DNA of 64,000 nt from Actinernus sp. WN-2022 (lineage: Eukaryota; Cnidaria; Anthozoa; Actiniaria; Actinernidae). A model generated the notes under the pieces. The model was not told where the DNA came from. It saw only the letters and a list, made by a program, of their open reading frames with translations, and ran no database searches. Location: NCBI GenBank assembly GCA_030867875.1, contig JAOWCC010001368.1, forward strand, positions 1,798,001 to 1,862,000, given 5' to 3'. The translations under genes were made by a program, and so were the position numbers. Shown in pieces: positions 31,601 through 36,839 of this stretch (positions within the stretch are counted from its first letter, which is position 1; each line of letters opens with the position of its first letter).

Positions 31601-34236
31601 GTGGTATTATTATTCAGTTCGTCAGTATCCCGAATTCTGATTGGTTGATTCATCTGCAATAACTGAGCGCAAATAAGCGTTGGCCTGCAGACATTGTTGT
31701 GAGCATGCGCAGTGCTGTTCAGCAACAAATCCAACATTGCCGCTTGGTTTCCAAAGTGTTCAGAGGAGGAAATTGCGAGCATTTTGGATGCCAAAGGTAA
31801 CGAAAACACTGAATAATAAACTTGGAACTCCGACTATCGCAAAATGTGATGAATTGTCTGTGTCTCGCTAGGCAAATAACTGGTAGCTCGCCACAGACAA
31901 TTCATCATATTTTGCTCAGCCTCGTGCAATAATTGCTTATAATATGTAAAATTCAGTAATACACCCAAACACAGATATATGATTTTAGATTTCACCAACA
32001 TGCGCATGGCAAAACAAGGGAATCGCCTTAAAAGAACTGAGTAGAAGGTGCTGCCTTTGTTAAACATTCTCGTTCTCAAACTGCAAATGGTTTGACCTTC
32101 ACGTCTCGGATTGTAGGCCCTCGGTGTCACAAGTTGCTTTTACTTTATGCTTTCCATGGGGTGTATGTCTGACAGTTTCTTGACTCACGCATATTACTGT
32201 CCTGTGACAGATTGCAGTTGAGAGTGTCAGCAAGCTAGAGGTGGGTATCATCCAGGAGTGTCTGGTATGTTGCGATTCACCTGCAGAAGTCGTCTTCGAG
32301 CCATGTTCACACAAACTCGTCTGCATAGGTTTGTAACTCAAAGCGTAGATACGATTGTTTTTATAGTGTCTGTAAGTAAGTTCCAGCACGTGTATTTGAG
32401 TCGTTTGAAATCAGTGACAGTTTAGCTTAAACTTCAAGCAATGCAAGTAACAGCGCCTTCTTTCCTCAGACTGCGCCGTGCGAATGAAGAAGTGTATCAT
32501 GTGTCAGGTGCAAATCACAAAGAAGACTGGACCAGGTCAGTATATACCTGAACGCTTCCACTAACACTTCATTTCAACACTCCAGTTCTTCAAAAGTCTT
32601 GTACAGTGGTTTTCAATCGAGCGCCTTAAAACCAAAACCAAAGTAATCACAGAGTCAATTACGGGAGTAAGTAAAAACGCAATGAGCCAATCACGAACTG
32701 AAGTAATTCATGATTGGTTTTAACTTGAACCAATCACGAGAAAAAGTAAACGCAATCGTGGATACCTCTCGCTAAAACGAAAATTGATTGCGTGACAATA
32801 ACTTGATAATTATGACCAAACGCAAAACCAAAGCAGTCGCGTATTACTTTCGACACTCAGTCGAAAATCGCTCTAAACTACCAATGATCCTAAATTAAAA
32901 AAACCTCAGGATAAGCACTAACCGTGCTTCGAGAAACTGGGCCACATAGCTGAAAGGCATAATCAGATTTGTCTTCACGTGAAAGGTTCAGCACTATTAA
33001 AGCATTTTTATAGGATACACGACCACATCAGCATTATGCTGCCTTAAACATATCATGTTTAAATAAAGGCTCTTGTATTGAATGGGATGGGAATGAGATG
33101 GGGTTGGGATGGAAATGAAATGAGTTGGAAATGGGGAATGGGATGGGAATGGGTTAATGGGATGTGGATGGGAATTGGTTGGGTATAGGAATGGGTTAAA
33201 AGGGTGGGAATGGGATGTGGATGGGTATAGGAATGGGTTGGGTATAGGAATGGGTTAATAGGGTGGGAATGGGATGTGGATGGGTTGGGTATAGGAATGG
33301 GTTAATAGGGTGGTAATGGGATGTGGATGGGTTGGGTATAGGAATGTGTTGGTAATTAAATGTGGATGGGTTGGGACTGGGTTATTGGGTTGGGAATGGG
33401 ATGGGGTGAGAATGGGGTGTGGATGGGTTGGGTATAGGAATGTGTTGGTAATTAAATGTGGATGGGTTGGGACTGGGTTATTGGGTTGGGAATGGGTTAT
33501 TGGGTTGGGAATGGGATGGGGTGAGAATGGGGTGTGGATGGGTTAGGTATAGGAATGGGTTGGTAATGGATGTGGATGGGTTGGGAATGGGTTATTGGGT
33601 TGGGAATGGGTTATTGGGTTGGGAATGGGATGGGGTGAGAATGGGGTGTGGATGGGTTGGGTATAGGAATGGGTTGGTAATGGGTTGGGAATGGGTTGGG
33701 AATGGGGTGTGGTTGGGAATGGGGTGTGGTTGGGAATGGGGTGTGGTTGGGAATGGGGTGTGGTTGGGAATGGGGTGTGGTTGGGAATGGGGTGTGGTTG
33801 GGAATGGGTTGGGAAAGGAAAGGAATGAGTTGAGAATGGGGGTGTTTTGGGAATGAGATGGAAATGGATGGAAAGCGATAGCAATAGGATGGGGAATTGG
33901 ATTTCTTTGACAGGCTCGACTGACTGGTCATTGCCATAACTGATATTTAACGTAAGTTGTATTGCATGTTCTCTTCATTACCTTTACTTCTCAGATGACC
34001 AAGACATCCACCCTGAGGCAGCCGAGAAGTACCTGGAGACCATGCATTCCCTGGTGTCACTCAAGGCCAAGGTGCGGGAGATGGAGGACGCTAACCTGTG
34101 CGCAATATGTCTAGAAAACCACCGCAACGTGGCCTTCCTGTGTGGCCATGGAACGTGTGATCAATGCTGTCAATCACTTGACCTGTGTCCTCTGTGTCGA
34201 AAACCCATCGAGAAAAAGATAACTCTCTTTGGGTAA
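5410..34236 (+). CDS. MIB1: Mind bomb-type E3 ubiquitin ligase (17 exons, 5' end missing)
   Basis: In animals, mind bomb ubiquitinates the Notch ligands Delta and Jagged in the signal-sending cell and drives their endocytosis. Seventeen exons (5410-5644 through 33995-34236) join in one frame with compatible phases to 873 codons plus TAA. Domain order is MIB/HERC2 domain 2 (WDWGNQDGG core), two Mib repeats (each with GHGGW or GHGEW and a WTF-P motif), a proline-rich linker, an ankyrin array (residues about 350-640) and three C-terminal RINGs. Three RINGs favour MIB1 over MIB2, which has two. Human MIB1 has 1,006 residues; the missing roughly 130 are the first MIB domain and the ZZ finger, expected upstream of base 1. 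No frameshift or stop was found in the exons. The proline-rich linker is unusual. Confidence 0.93.
6429..6647 (+). CDS. MIB1: MIB-like exon b: end of MIB domain and start of Mib repeat 1
   Basis: The acceptor CCGTCAG precedes 6429 and the donor GTGGGT starts at 6648; 73 whole codons. It encodes [13 protein letters not shown] (end of the MIB domain), an Ala/Pro/Ser-rich spacer and the first Mib repeat with [12 protein letters not shown]. The intron break after KMKE is continued by exon c. Confidence 0.92.
6940..8297. mobile_element. TTAA-flanked fold-back element with inward ATG gene heads
   Basis: TTAA at 6936-6939 and 8298-8301 flanks long inverted arms (about 6940-7482 and 7772-8297) that start AGGGATACCCGAGTGAAAAA. 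TTAA target sites are typical of piggyBac and Kolobok relatives. Both arms contain an ATG-led open frame pointing inward: + from 7220 ([20 protein letters not shown], about 70 codons) and - from 8018. I do not recognise the protein. It may be the N-terminus of the parent element's own gene or of a captured gene. Confidence 0.75.
7220..7435 (+). pseudogene. Truncated open frame in the fold-back left arm
   Basis: An acidic/basic N-terminal fragment ([24 protein letters not shown]) of about 71 residues, ended by a stop soon after the conserved part. The mirror copy on the - strand (8018 downwards) shares the same start and first residues. Function is unknown and no domain is recognised. It is likely non-functional because it is cut off by the fold-back centre. 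Confidence 0.4.
8302..8957. other. MIB-like intron, no element recognised
   Basis: AT-rich intronic sequence between the fold-back element and exon c, with poly-T near 8306 and AATAAA words at 8545. I see no gene or clear repeat here. Confidence 0.5.
8958..9068 (+). CDS. MIB1: MIB-like exon c: end of Mib repeat 1
   Basis: The acceptor AAAATAG precedes 8958 and the donor GTTTGT follows 9068; 37 whole codons. It encodes [19 protein letters not shown] and then [14 protein letters not shown], the beta-rich second half of a Mib repeat (compare NRWTFNPAVLTK in human MIB1). Confidence 0.93.
10010..10114 (+). CDS. MIB1: MIB-like exon d: start of Mib repeat 2
   Basis: The acceptor CATTTGTAG precedes 10010 and the perfect donor GTAAGT begins at 10115; 35 whole codons. 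It encodes [13 protein letters not shown] and [16 protein letters not shown], the second Mib repeat head. The exon end plus donor is duplicated twice just downstream. Confidence 0.93.
10089..10325 (+). repeat. 78-bp tandem triplication of the exon d 5' splice site
   Basis: Three copies of the last about 25 bases of exon d and the following intron bases lie in tandem. The GTAAGT words are at 10115, 10193 and 10271, an exact 78-bp spacing. The second and third copies keep GGGCTAAT-ACATGACTG before the donor. Use of the second donor would keep phase, but the frame meets a TGA before it, so the first donor must be used for a full-length product. Confidence 0.85.
10563..10606. repeat. (AAT)n microsatellite
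   Basis: About fourteen tandem AAT triplets in the intron between exons d and e. Confidence 0.95.
11206..11440 (+). mobile_element. tRNA-derived SINE (family 1, diverged)
   Basis: The tRNA-like head has a degenerate box B (GGTTAGATTCCC) and is followed by the family body (TATGTGAGTTGAGTTTGTTG, GTTTTCCTTCCTCCTC, CCAATTCG). The same body occurs at 12545-12720 and 35346-35612, and a related one at 14618-14905. Directly upstream (11050-11200) lies a purine/pyrimidine-rich GGGGAA-type tract. Confidence 0.75.
11503..11752 (+). CDS. MIB1: MIB-like exon e: end of Mib repeat 2 and proline-rich linker
   Basis: The acceptor CCGATTCAG precedes 11503 and the donor GTGAAA starts at 11753; 83 codons plus one base. 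The first 36 residues complete Mib repeat 2 ([13 protein letters not shown]). Then follow about 40 residues made almost only of Pro, Gln, Thr and Leu, encoded by a CCA/CCG/CAG-type microsatellite with a run of nine prolines. Human MIB1 has a short Ala/Ser linker at this place, so the tract is an expansion inside the coding frame. Confidence 0.9.
11784..12160. mobile_element. Small non-autonomous DNA transposon (MITE)
   Basis: Ends GAAGTTCTGGTATGAAAGGG and its inverse bound 377 bp without coding potential. A solitary end (AAGTTCTGGTATG) recurs at about 30832, showing that the family has other copies. The superfamily is not determined. Confidence 0.65.
12545..12720 (+). mobile_element. tRNA-derived SINE (family 1, diverged copy)
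   Basis: It shares the family body (CATGTGAGTTGAGTGTGTTG, GGGTCTCCAGTTTTCTTCCC, AAATTCCAATTC) with the copies at 11206 and 35346. The head is degenerate. Confidence 0.65.
12721..13112. other. MIB-like intron e-f, remainder
   Basis: No recognisable element, apart from an inexact inverted pair with the words TAGTTTCATACCGAGG and TTGGTATGAAAC at about 12849-12912, which suggests a small hairpin. Confidence 0.4.
13113..13246 (+). CDS. MIB1: MIB-like exon f: linker helix and first ankyrin unit
   Basis: The acceptor TCTGTTCTCCAG precedes 13113 and the donor GTAATG starts at 13247. Two bases complete an Asp codon. It encodes [18 protein letters not shown] and [19 protein letters not shown], equivalent to the [20 protein letters not shown] segment of human MIB1 where the ankyrin array begins. 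Confidence 0.92.
13440..14034 (+). repeat. 49-bp minisatellite running into the exon g acceptor
   Basis: Irregular units of the form GTTAGGTTATTCTCAAGTGT settle into an exact 49-bp period from about 13759 (13759, 13808, 13857). Each unit carries a T-rich tract ending in TAG then GTTATTCTCAAG, which mimics the real acceptor TAG followed by GTTGATATCAAGAG at 14035. The array therefore offers many decoy 3' splice sites. Confidence 0.88.
14035..14142 (+). CDS. MIB1: MIB-like exon g: ankyrin repeat
   Basis: The acceptor CCGACTAG precedes 14035 and the donor GTAAAA starts at 14143; 36 whole codons. It encodes [20 protein letters not shown] and KSGAKPNLQ, a canonical ankyrin unit (TALxxAxxxGHxxVVKLLL). 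Confidence 0.93.
14300..14600. mobile_element. Nested fold-back with a near-perfect 39-bp-arm hairpin
   Basis: The inner part, 14407-14499, is a near-perfect palindrome (arms starting TACACTGTTATTTTCAAGG, loop about 16 bases). Outer inverted words (CGCTAGGGGCACACA and TGTGTCCCTAGCG; AATCGTATA and TATACGATT) extend it to about 14330-14550. It is likely a MITE inserted in another small fold-back. No coding. Confidence 0.7.
14618..14905 (+). mobile_element. tRNA-derived SINE with well-preserved head
   Basis: The head has GGTTGGCGCAGTGGTAAAGC (box A) and GGTTCGATTCCCGG (box B), with the body TGTGAGTTAGGTTGTTG, GTTTTCCTCCCTCC and an A-rich end near 14903. The head is the best preserved of the SINE copies in the window. 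Its 3' body differs from the 11206/35346 copies. Confidence 0.8.
14906..15553. other. MIB-like intron g-h, remainder
   Basis: It contains a duplicated segment (ACGGTGCAATCTTACG near 15246 and 15316; AAACACAGCAGTACTG-type words near 14930 and 15275) and an inverted pair around 15340 and 15425 (GTGGAACTGCATTGCA and CATTGCAGTTCCACG). No gene. Confidence 0.45.
15554..15594 (+). CDS. MIB1: MIB-like exon h: 41-bp micro-exon of the ankyrin array
   Basis: The acceptor TCTCACCAG precedes 15554 and the strong donor GTGAGT starts at 15595. It encodes [13 protein letters not shown] plus two bases of a Gly codon, matching DKDGDRAVHHAAFG of human MIB1. It is too short to be found without its neighbours. 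Confidence 0.88.
15715..16115. repeat. About 30-bp GGGGA-rich minisatellite
   Basis: Units of the form AACATGGCTGGGGAGGGGAG with variable spacing occur about 13 times. G-tracts lie on the + (sense) strand. Open frames across the array on both strands are by-products of the repeat. Confidence 0.88.
16116..16593. other. MIB-like intron h-i, remainder
   Basis: AT-rich sequence without a recognised element. The 100-codon open frame on the - strand (16139-16441) resembles nothing known and lacks gene context. Confidence 0.4.
16594..16750 (+). CDS. MIB1: MIB-like exon i: ankyrin repeats
   Basis: The acceptor TATATTTGTAG precedes 16594 and the donor GTAAGA follows 16750. One base completes Gly, then come 52 codons: [20 protein letters not shown], then [16 protein letters not shown] and [11 protein letters not shown]. 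This matches the human block [20 protein letters not shown]. Confidence 0.93.
17090..18860. repeat. 1.8-kb minisatellite with 184-bp higher-order period, abutting exon j
   Basis: Units alternate between 34 bp (with TAACTAG) and 24 bp, around the core TAACGGTACATCGTCTTG. Blocks of about 184 bp recur, as seen by identical block starts near 17826, 18010, 18188, 18372 and 18556. On the - strand the array is open in several frames (units such as [10 protein letters not shown]), which is a product of the repeat. The last unit changes to CGGTGCATCGTCTGGTTC and runs directly into the exon j acceptor at 18869. Confidence 0.92.
18870..19024 (+). CDS. MIB1: MIB-like exon j: ankyrin repeats
   Basis: The acceptor GGTTCATTTAAG precedes 18870 and the donor GTAAGT starts at 19025; 51 codons plus two bases. 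It encodes [20 protein letters not shown] and then [14 protein letters not shown], matching [20 protein letters not shown] and NGFNALHHAALRG of human MIB1. Confidence 0.93.
19205..19250. repeat. (CATA)n microsatellite
   Basis: Imperfect CATA/CACA tandem run in the intron after exon j. Confidence 0.9.
19684..20340. mobile_element. Fold-back element between exons j and k
   Basis: Inverted arms share CTTCTTCAACTCCACGAAAA at 19697 with its inverse at about 20300-20325, and GCATGCGCGCACACCGCGGC at 19762 with its inverse near 20095-20130. The centre (about 0.3 kb) has no recognised gene. The longer open frames here are mirror images of each other. Confidence 0.65.
20472..20598 (+). CDS. MIB1: MIB-like exon k: ankyrin repeat
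   Basis: The acceptor TTGTCTTCCAG precedes 20472 and the donor GTGAAC starts at 20599. One base completes Gln, then come 42 codons: [20 protein letters not shown] and [20 protein letters not shown]. It matches [22 protein letters not shown] of human MIB1. Confidence 0.93.
20865..20945. repeat. Small hairpin
   Basis: GTGACGAGAACATCAGT is inverted as ACTGATGTTCTCTTCAC with about 30 bases between. It is a possible MITE remnant with TGACGTCA-like words at its edges. Confidence 0.5.
21102..21305 (+). CDS. MIB1: MIB-like exon l: ankyrin repeats
   Basis: The acceptor AATCTTTTCAG precedes 21102 and the donor GTAGGT starts at 21306; 68 whole codons. It encodes [36 protein letters not shown] and an unmatched tail GSANQTTS. 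It corresponds to NQQTALHLAVERQHTQIV and GDTPLHEALRHHTL of human MIB1. Confidence 0.92.
21303..21536 (+). repeat. 56-bp tandem array of the exon l 5' splice site
   Basis: The donor word GTAGGT recurs at 21306, 21362, 21418 and 21530; the fourth unit has TTAGGT at 21474. The period is 56 bp and each unit follows with TGATGTAATTAGCTGG. Since 56 is not a multiple of three, use of a downstream copy would change the frame. Confidence 0.85.
21723..21865 (+). CDS. MIB1: MIB-like exon m: last ankyrin unit
   Basis: The acceptor ATGTTGTTGTAG precedes 21723 and the donor GTATAG starts at 21866; 47 codons plus two bases. It encodes [20 protein letters not shown] and [20 protein letters not shown]. The equivalent human segment is IACFLAANGADLSIRNKKG and QSPLDLCPDPNLCKAL. 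Confidence 0.92.
21970..22300 (+). mobile_element. Penelope-like element end with hammerhead-like motif
   Basis: At 22011-22040 the string CTGACGAAGGGCTAGCGCTC is followed by GAAACGTCAG. It contains the hammerhead boxes CUGANGA and GAAA around a 4-bp stem (GGGC/GCUC) with a UAGC loop, which is the form known from Penelope-like elements. The flanking word ACTGAGTAGAAGGTGCTKCC recurs at about 32038. No reverse transcriptase is attached, so this is an end fragment. Confidence 0.6.
22324..22494. repeat. 85-bp direct duplication
   Basis: Two adjacent copies of the segment starting GTTTCCGTCCACAGCCACTG, containing the words GGTGATATAGGAATATTGG. They lead into the LINE fragment at 22500. Confidence 0.8.
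22500..22870 (+). mobile_element. LINE 3' fragment (C-terminus of reverse transcriptase ORF)
   Basis: The translation shows the conserved C-terminal region of CR1/Jockey-group LINEs: [56 protein letters not shown] and [15 protein letters not shown]. It is one open stretch without the catalytic domain, so a 5'-truncated copy. Confidence 0.85.
22900..24640. other. MIB-like intron m-n, unique-looking part
   Basis: No gene recognised. An inverted pair (GTACACAGACCTCCGTAAT at 23479 and its inverse at 23757-23775) bounds a possible small element of about 300 bp. The rest is AT-rich intron. Confidence 0.45.
24777..24930. mobile_element. Palindromic Tc1/mariner-like MITE, copy 1
   Basis: Starts CAGTCAATGCCAAAAAGG, ends with the inverse and is almost perfectly palindromic over 154 bp around TTGGTCTAGACAA. 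It sits in TA repeats, as expected of a TA-targeting element. Confidence 0.75.
24938..25090. mobile_element. Palindromic Tc1/mariner-like MITE, copy 2
   Basis: A second almost identical palindrome only seven bases after copy 1. A partial third copy ends at 27038 with the same CATTGACTG terminus. Confidence 0.75.
25105..26048. repeat. Direct segmental duplications between TA-linked elements
   Basis: The block beginning GAGGCACGTTTACACAAAAA occurs at about 25105 and again at 25985. A block beginning GTTGTGTACTTCTTCACTTT repeats at about 25170 and 25671. Its inner part (TACGGCAAAACTGGCACGCT and the following 120 bp) is present three times, at about 25358, 25541 and 25861. Copies are nearly identical, so the duplication is recent. 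No gene. Confidence 0.8.
26059..26918. mobile_element. Fold-back element with 0.3-kb inverted arms
   Basis: Starts CAGTCGATCCAGGAAAGG and ends with the inverse between TA-rich flanks. Arms are 26059-26370 and about 26590-26918. Both arms are open in an inward frame (shared words [30 protein letters not shown]), but this frame lacks a shared ATG and the family is not recognised. Confidence 0.7.
26935..27038. mobile_element. Partial third copy of the palindromic MITE
   Basis: It carries the central TTGTCTAGACCAAGACAATA-type core and the complete right arm ending GGCATTGACTG, but only a short part of the left arm. Confidence 0.7.
27414..28877. mobile_element. Non-autonomous element with TIR AAGGTATCAGGAGCCCTT
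   Basis: Inverted ends bound 1.46 kb. Inside are a nested palindrome (27600-27893, ends GAGCTCCTGTCCCTC and inverse, with shared word GGGTGTCTCAGTTTT) and a 100-codon Ser-rich open frame (+ 28199-28501) of unknown nature. No transposase is seen. Confidence 0.6.
28199..28501 (+). other. Unassigned open frame inside a transposon
   Basis: About 100 codons with a Ser-rich stretch ([15 protein letters not shown]) and no domain that I recognise. It sits inside the TIR-bounded element 27414-28877, so it may be the N-terminus of an element gene. The call is weak. Confidence 0.2.
28880..29401. mobile_element. TTAA-type fold-back MITE (copy 1)
   Basis: Arms start GTGCAACTAACCCCTTTTGC; flanks are TTGA and TTAA. 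A second copy at 39173-39701 is closely similar over both arms. The arms read open outward (words [23 protein letters not shown]) on both sides. No transposase. Confidence 0.75.
29505..29660. repeat. About 35-60 bp imperfect tandem repeat
   Basis: Units with the words GGCAGGGATAGAGGATCGGG and ACCTCTGTGGCCTGGGGGAT repeat three to four times. Confidence 0.7.
29770..30045 (+). mobile_element. LINE 3' fragment just upstream of exon n
   Basis: With frameshifts, the translation gives [27 protein letters not shown], then [20 protein letters not shown], the typical end of a CR1/Jockey-group LINE ORF2. It lies about 80 bases before the exon n acceptor. Confidence 0.8.
30124..30331 (+). CDS. MIB1: MIB-like exon n: Ser/Thr linker and RING 1
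   Basis: The acceptor CTGTTCCATAG precedes 30124 and the donor GTTAGT starts at 30332. One base completes Ser, then come 69 codons. A Ser/Thr-rich linker is followed by a compact RING with CRLC, PCGH, CFDC and KCFQC, the zinc ligand pattern of the mind bomb RINGs. Confidence 0.93.
30570..31020. mobile_element. MITE with TIR CAGGAGCCCATTACCAGGAGC-type ends, plus inner 92-bp repeats
   Basis: Ends read CAGGAGCCCATTACCAGGAG and the inverse. The left part contains two further direct copies of about 90 bp (at about 30660 and 30750), each restarting with the terminal sequence. The same ends bound 46975-47295 in the other gene. Confidence 0.7.
31021..32210. other. MIB-like intron n-o, remainder
   Basis: It contains a hairpin at 31842-31913 (TGTGATGAATTGTCTGTG and its inverse) and a Penelope-like fragment at about 32030-32110 (ACTGAGTAGAAGGTGCTGCC, as at 21981). 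No gene. Confidence 0.5.
32211..32328 (+). CDS. MIB1: MIB-like exon o: first half of RING 2
   Basis: The acceptor TACTGTCCTGTGACAG precedes 32211 and the donor GTTTGT starts at 32329; 39 codons plus one base. It encodes [20 protein letters not shown] and then [12 protein letters not shown]. An alternative acceptor six bases later reads into a stop, so 32211 is preferred. Confidence 0.9.
32470..32535 (+). CDS. MIB1: MIB-like exon p: second half of RING 2
   Basis: The acceptor TTTCCTCAG precedes 32470 and the donor GTCAGT starts at 32536; 66 bases. It encodes (D)[20 protein letters not shown], completing the C-x2-C pairs of RING 2 (compare NCASLMKKCVQCRAVVERR in human). Confidence 0.92.
33060..33890 (+). 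repeat. 0.8-kb GGG-rich minisatellite with G-quadruplex potential
   Basis: Irregular units such as GGGTTGGGAATGGGATGGGG, GGGTATAGGAATGGG and GTGTGGTTGGGAATGGG fill the last intron. GGG tracts are spaced by two to five bases over hundreds of bases on the sense strand, which fits G-quadruplex formation in DNA and pre-mRNA. The apparent open frames on both strands are by-products of the array. Confidence 0.9.
33995..34236 (+). CDS. MIB1: MIB-like exon q: C-terminal RING 3 and stop
   Basis: The acceptor TTACTTCTCAG precedes 33995 and TAA ends at 34236. A helix ([20 protein letters not shown]) leads into RING 3 with [24 protein letters not shown] and [13 protein letters not shown]. This C-terminal RING carries E3 activity in mind bomb. 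The protein ends in LFG; human MIB1 ends similarly soon after its last RING. No AATAAA lies close downstream. Confidence 0.95.
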
Positions 34237-35345
34237 CACTCGGGCTAATTTAAAAAGAAACAATGGGAAGCACGCGGGAATCATGCGAAGTAAATAGATT
34301 CAATGGCACGAGCTCTTTGATTGGATGATACTCGTGTTTTCATAGCCTCGTACAAACCAGATTTCATAAAAAGCGAAATTTTAGCGGATTTCCTGAAAAG
34401 AAATAGCACAGTGTTTTTTATAACATTATGCATTCGAGAACACTTGCCTAGAAGTTGTTCATGTTCCTCATGTTCCAACAACTCTCACATAATGCTACTC
34501 ATAAACTGTGTTCTATTCCATTTGAGTAGAAAAAGTTTGGCAAGTTACAAGAAGTGTACGGTCTCGTTAACACAGCTAGTGCTGACTAGCCTGCAAACGG
34601 GTTCATCGTGGAGGGGAGGGTGGGGAACAAGGGAAGAAGAGCCTGCACGGACGCTATACAAATGTGAATTACGCCTCTACATCGATCTATCATTAGACTC
34701 GGTTCAGGGGAAGAAGAGCCTGCACGGACGCTATACAAATGTGAATTACACCTCTACATTGATCTATCATTAGACTCGGTTCAGGGGAAGAAGGACTACC
34801 ACGCCTCTACATTCATTCATCATTCGACTCGGTTGACACCTGCAAGGACGCCATAGAAATGTGAATTACGCTCCTACATTGATCCATCATTAGGCTCGTT
34901 TGAGACGCCGCTCCACTCTTGTGCCGAAAGCAAATCAAACAAGCCGCTAAAGGACTGGACACTAATCGAGAATTGAGCTGATAATTTTACTCACTTTGGG
35001 GAGCCGGGCCTAGATCCTATCCGCCAGAAGGACGCAACCCAAAATGCACTGCACTAAAATACTTCATCGAGAGCAGGAACTGGTGTCTAATGATGTAACG
35101 CCTGCTAATCAAACAGCATGCAGTATAAAAGTTATAAAAAAGCGGTTGTTGACAGCAAATCCCTCGTGGCGTAAGGGATAGTGACGGTTAGGGTTTCGGT
35201 TCGTGTCTTCGTGGAGCCAGTTGAGGGAAGCGTACTTGTTCGCCTAAATTTCTAAGTGCCGCTTTAGTTTGTACCCTAGAAATATAACATCGAGAAAATA
35301 AGTGCAGTGCATTGCAATTCGACCTTCTGGCGGATGGAATCTAGC
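34237..35345. other. Intergenic region downstream of the MIB-like gene
   Basis: It contains a direct repeat of about 90 bp (GAAGAAGAGCCTGCACGGAC at 34634 and 34709, with a diverged third copy at about 34800). No gene and no clear polyadenylation signal within 300 bases of the stop. Confidence 0.55.
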
Positions 35346-35612
35346 CGCGACCGGGTGGCGCAGTGGTTAACCGCTTCGCCTCTCGCCTCTGTGGCCCAGG
35401 TTCGAATCCCGGACACGACGCCATATGTGAGTTGAGTTTGTTGGTATCTCGCCCTTACTCCGAGGGCTTTTCTCCGGGTCCTCCGGTTTTCCTCCCTCCT
35501 CAAAAACCAATCGAAATTCCAATTCGACCCTGGAGTTGGTCGGAATACTAAATCATAAGCCTCTGGCTTGGGAGACCCGGTAACGGCTTCTTGTATCTTC
35601 GACGTACAATAA
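35346..35612 (+). mobile_element. tRNA-derived SINE (family 1, best copy)
   Basis: The head CCGGGTGGCGCAGTGGTTAA (box A) and GGTTCGAATCCCGG (box B) leads into the body TATGTGAGTTGAGTTTGTTG, TCCTCCGGTTTTCCTCCCTC, AATTCCAATTCGACC, with an A/T-rich end near 35612. Confidence 0.85.
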
Positions 35613-35642
35613 ACCATTTATTTACTTCGAGTGTGAATGTCT

Positions 35643-35860
35643 GCTTCAGTATAGTGGTTATCACGTTGACTTTGATGACAGAACAGTTATGGGTTTGGAA
35701 TCTATAAACTCCTCGCATTTTATTCTCAGCCCTAAAACCTCGTCGTTTAGCCAGGAACACTTGTTTTCGAAGTGGTTAGGGGTTGTGTTAGAGATTGTCC
35801 ATTGAGCGATTCCCGTCATTAGCCTAATGATAGGAGCGCGTGCTCGTAAGTGCAGCGGCA
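35643..35860 (+). mobile_element. SINE-like repeat, family 2
   Basis: The tRNA-like start TCAGTATAGTGGTTATCACG is followed by a body with CGTCGTTTAGCCAGGAAC and CTTGTTTTCGAAGTGGTTAG. The body is shared with 46140-46330 (GAACTTGTTTTCGAAATGGT, GAGCGATTCC). Confidence 0.6.
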
Positions 35861-35952
35861 TCTGAAAGGAGCCAAAGTTGTCAAATCTAATTAACACGTG
35901 GAAAGATTTCATCGTAGGATGGTCCAATGGACCCTTTGAACTTTACGTCATA

Positions 35953-36190
35953 GCCGCCATGTTGGTGTACAGTTACCAATAGGCCATTTTGACGATGTTG
36001 CGCGCGCATTGAGAACAATACAAGCAATCAAGAAAACAAAAGATTGTCATGTAACATTGAGTTTTGGCGGGCCACATTCTGGTTTTTGGCGGGCCACGTG
36101 CTTTTGTTTTCAATGCGTGCGCAACATCGTCAAAATGGCCTATAGATTCCTCGTTAGCTTCTTTTGTTCTGTACACCAACATGGCCGCCA
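35953..36190. mobile_element. Fold-back MITE
   Basis: Ends GCCGCCATGTTGGTGTAC and the inverse. Inner inverted words AGGCCATTTTGACGATGTTG and the inverse lie at about 35980 and 36120. A short direct repeat TTTTGGCGGGCCAC is in the centre. No coding. Confidence 0.75.
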
Positions 36191-36839
36191 TGCCTTTTGT
36201 ATCTATTGGAAGTTAGTAGACGCAGATGGAGATATTGAAATTTGTATCGCGTGCATGCAGGCTCTCCTTCCCCCTTCTTCCCATTAGCTTGTTCGCAGGA
36301 TAGGTTCTGACATTCTAAAGAGGTCCGGCTTGCTATTGGTATCATACATAATAGCCAATTTATTGTCGTGTATGAAGCGGAGCAGGAGGCTTTGTCTGGT
36401 ATGTATAACTATCCAAGGGTGTTGAGAGTCGATAACCCGTGGATATATGAAAGCTCCTGTTATTAGGAGTTATTTTAATTTTATATTTCTTATTTTACAC
36501 TTGGCGTTTCGAATGTCGAGAATAGTGGGATGGGGAGAGGTCACGGTTAAATAACCGTTACATCTCAATACTCTGACATTGTGTTTCTGGCACATCTATT
36601 GAAAAACGAGCGCTGGAAAGAGAGTTTTACGTTTGCGAAATAAAGTTAAGTTGGAGTTACTTGTTGATCTGGTGGGAACATAAGTTGCTGGTATAACTAC
36701 TGCTTTACGGTTACTAATCTATTAACTACCTTAAAGAAAAATAGCAAGTCTAGATACTCGTGCCAGTAACTGAATGCAAGTGTATAGCAAACGTCGCAGA
36801 GAAAGGACAAGTTCAACATACATTTGGTTCCACGTCAAT

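Noticed and set aside
33310..33937. Trp/Gly-rich and Pro/His/Ser-rich frames
   Set aside because: By-products of the GGG-rich minisatellite; present on both strands at once.
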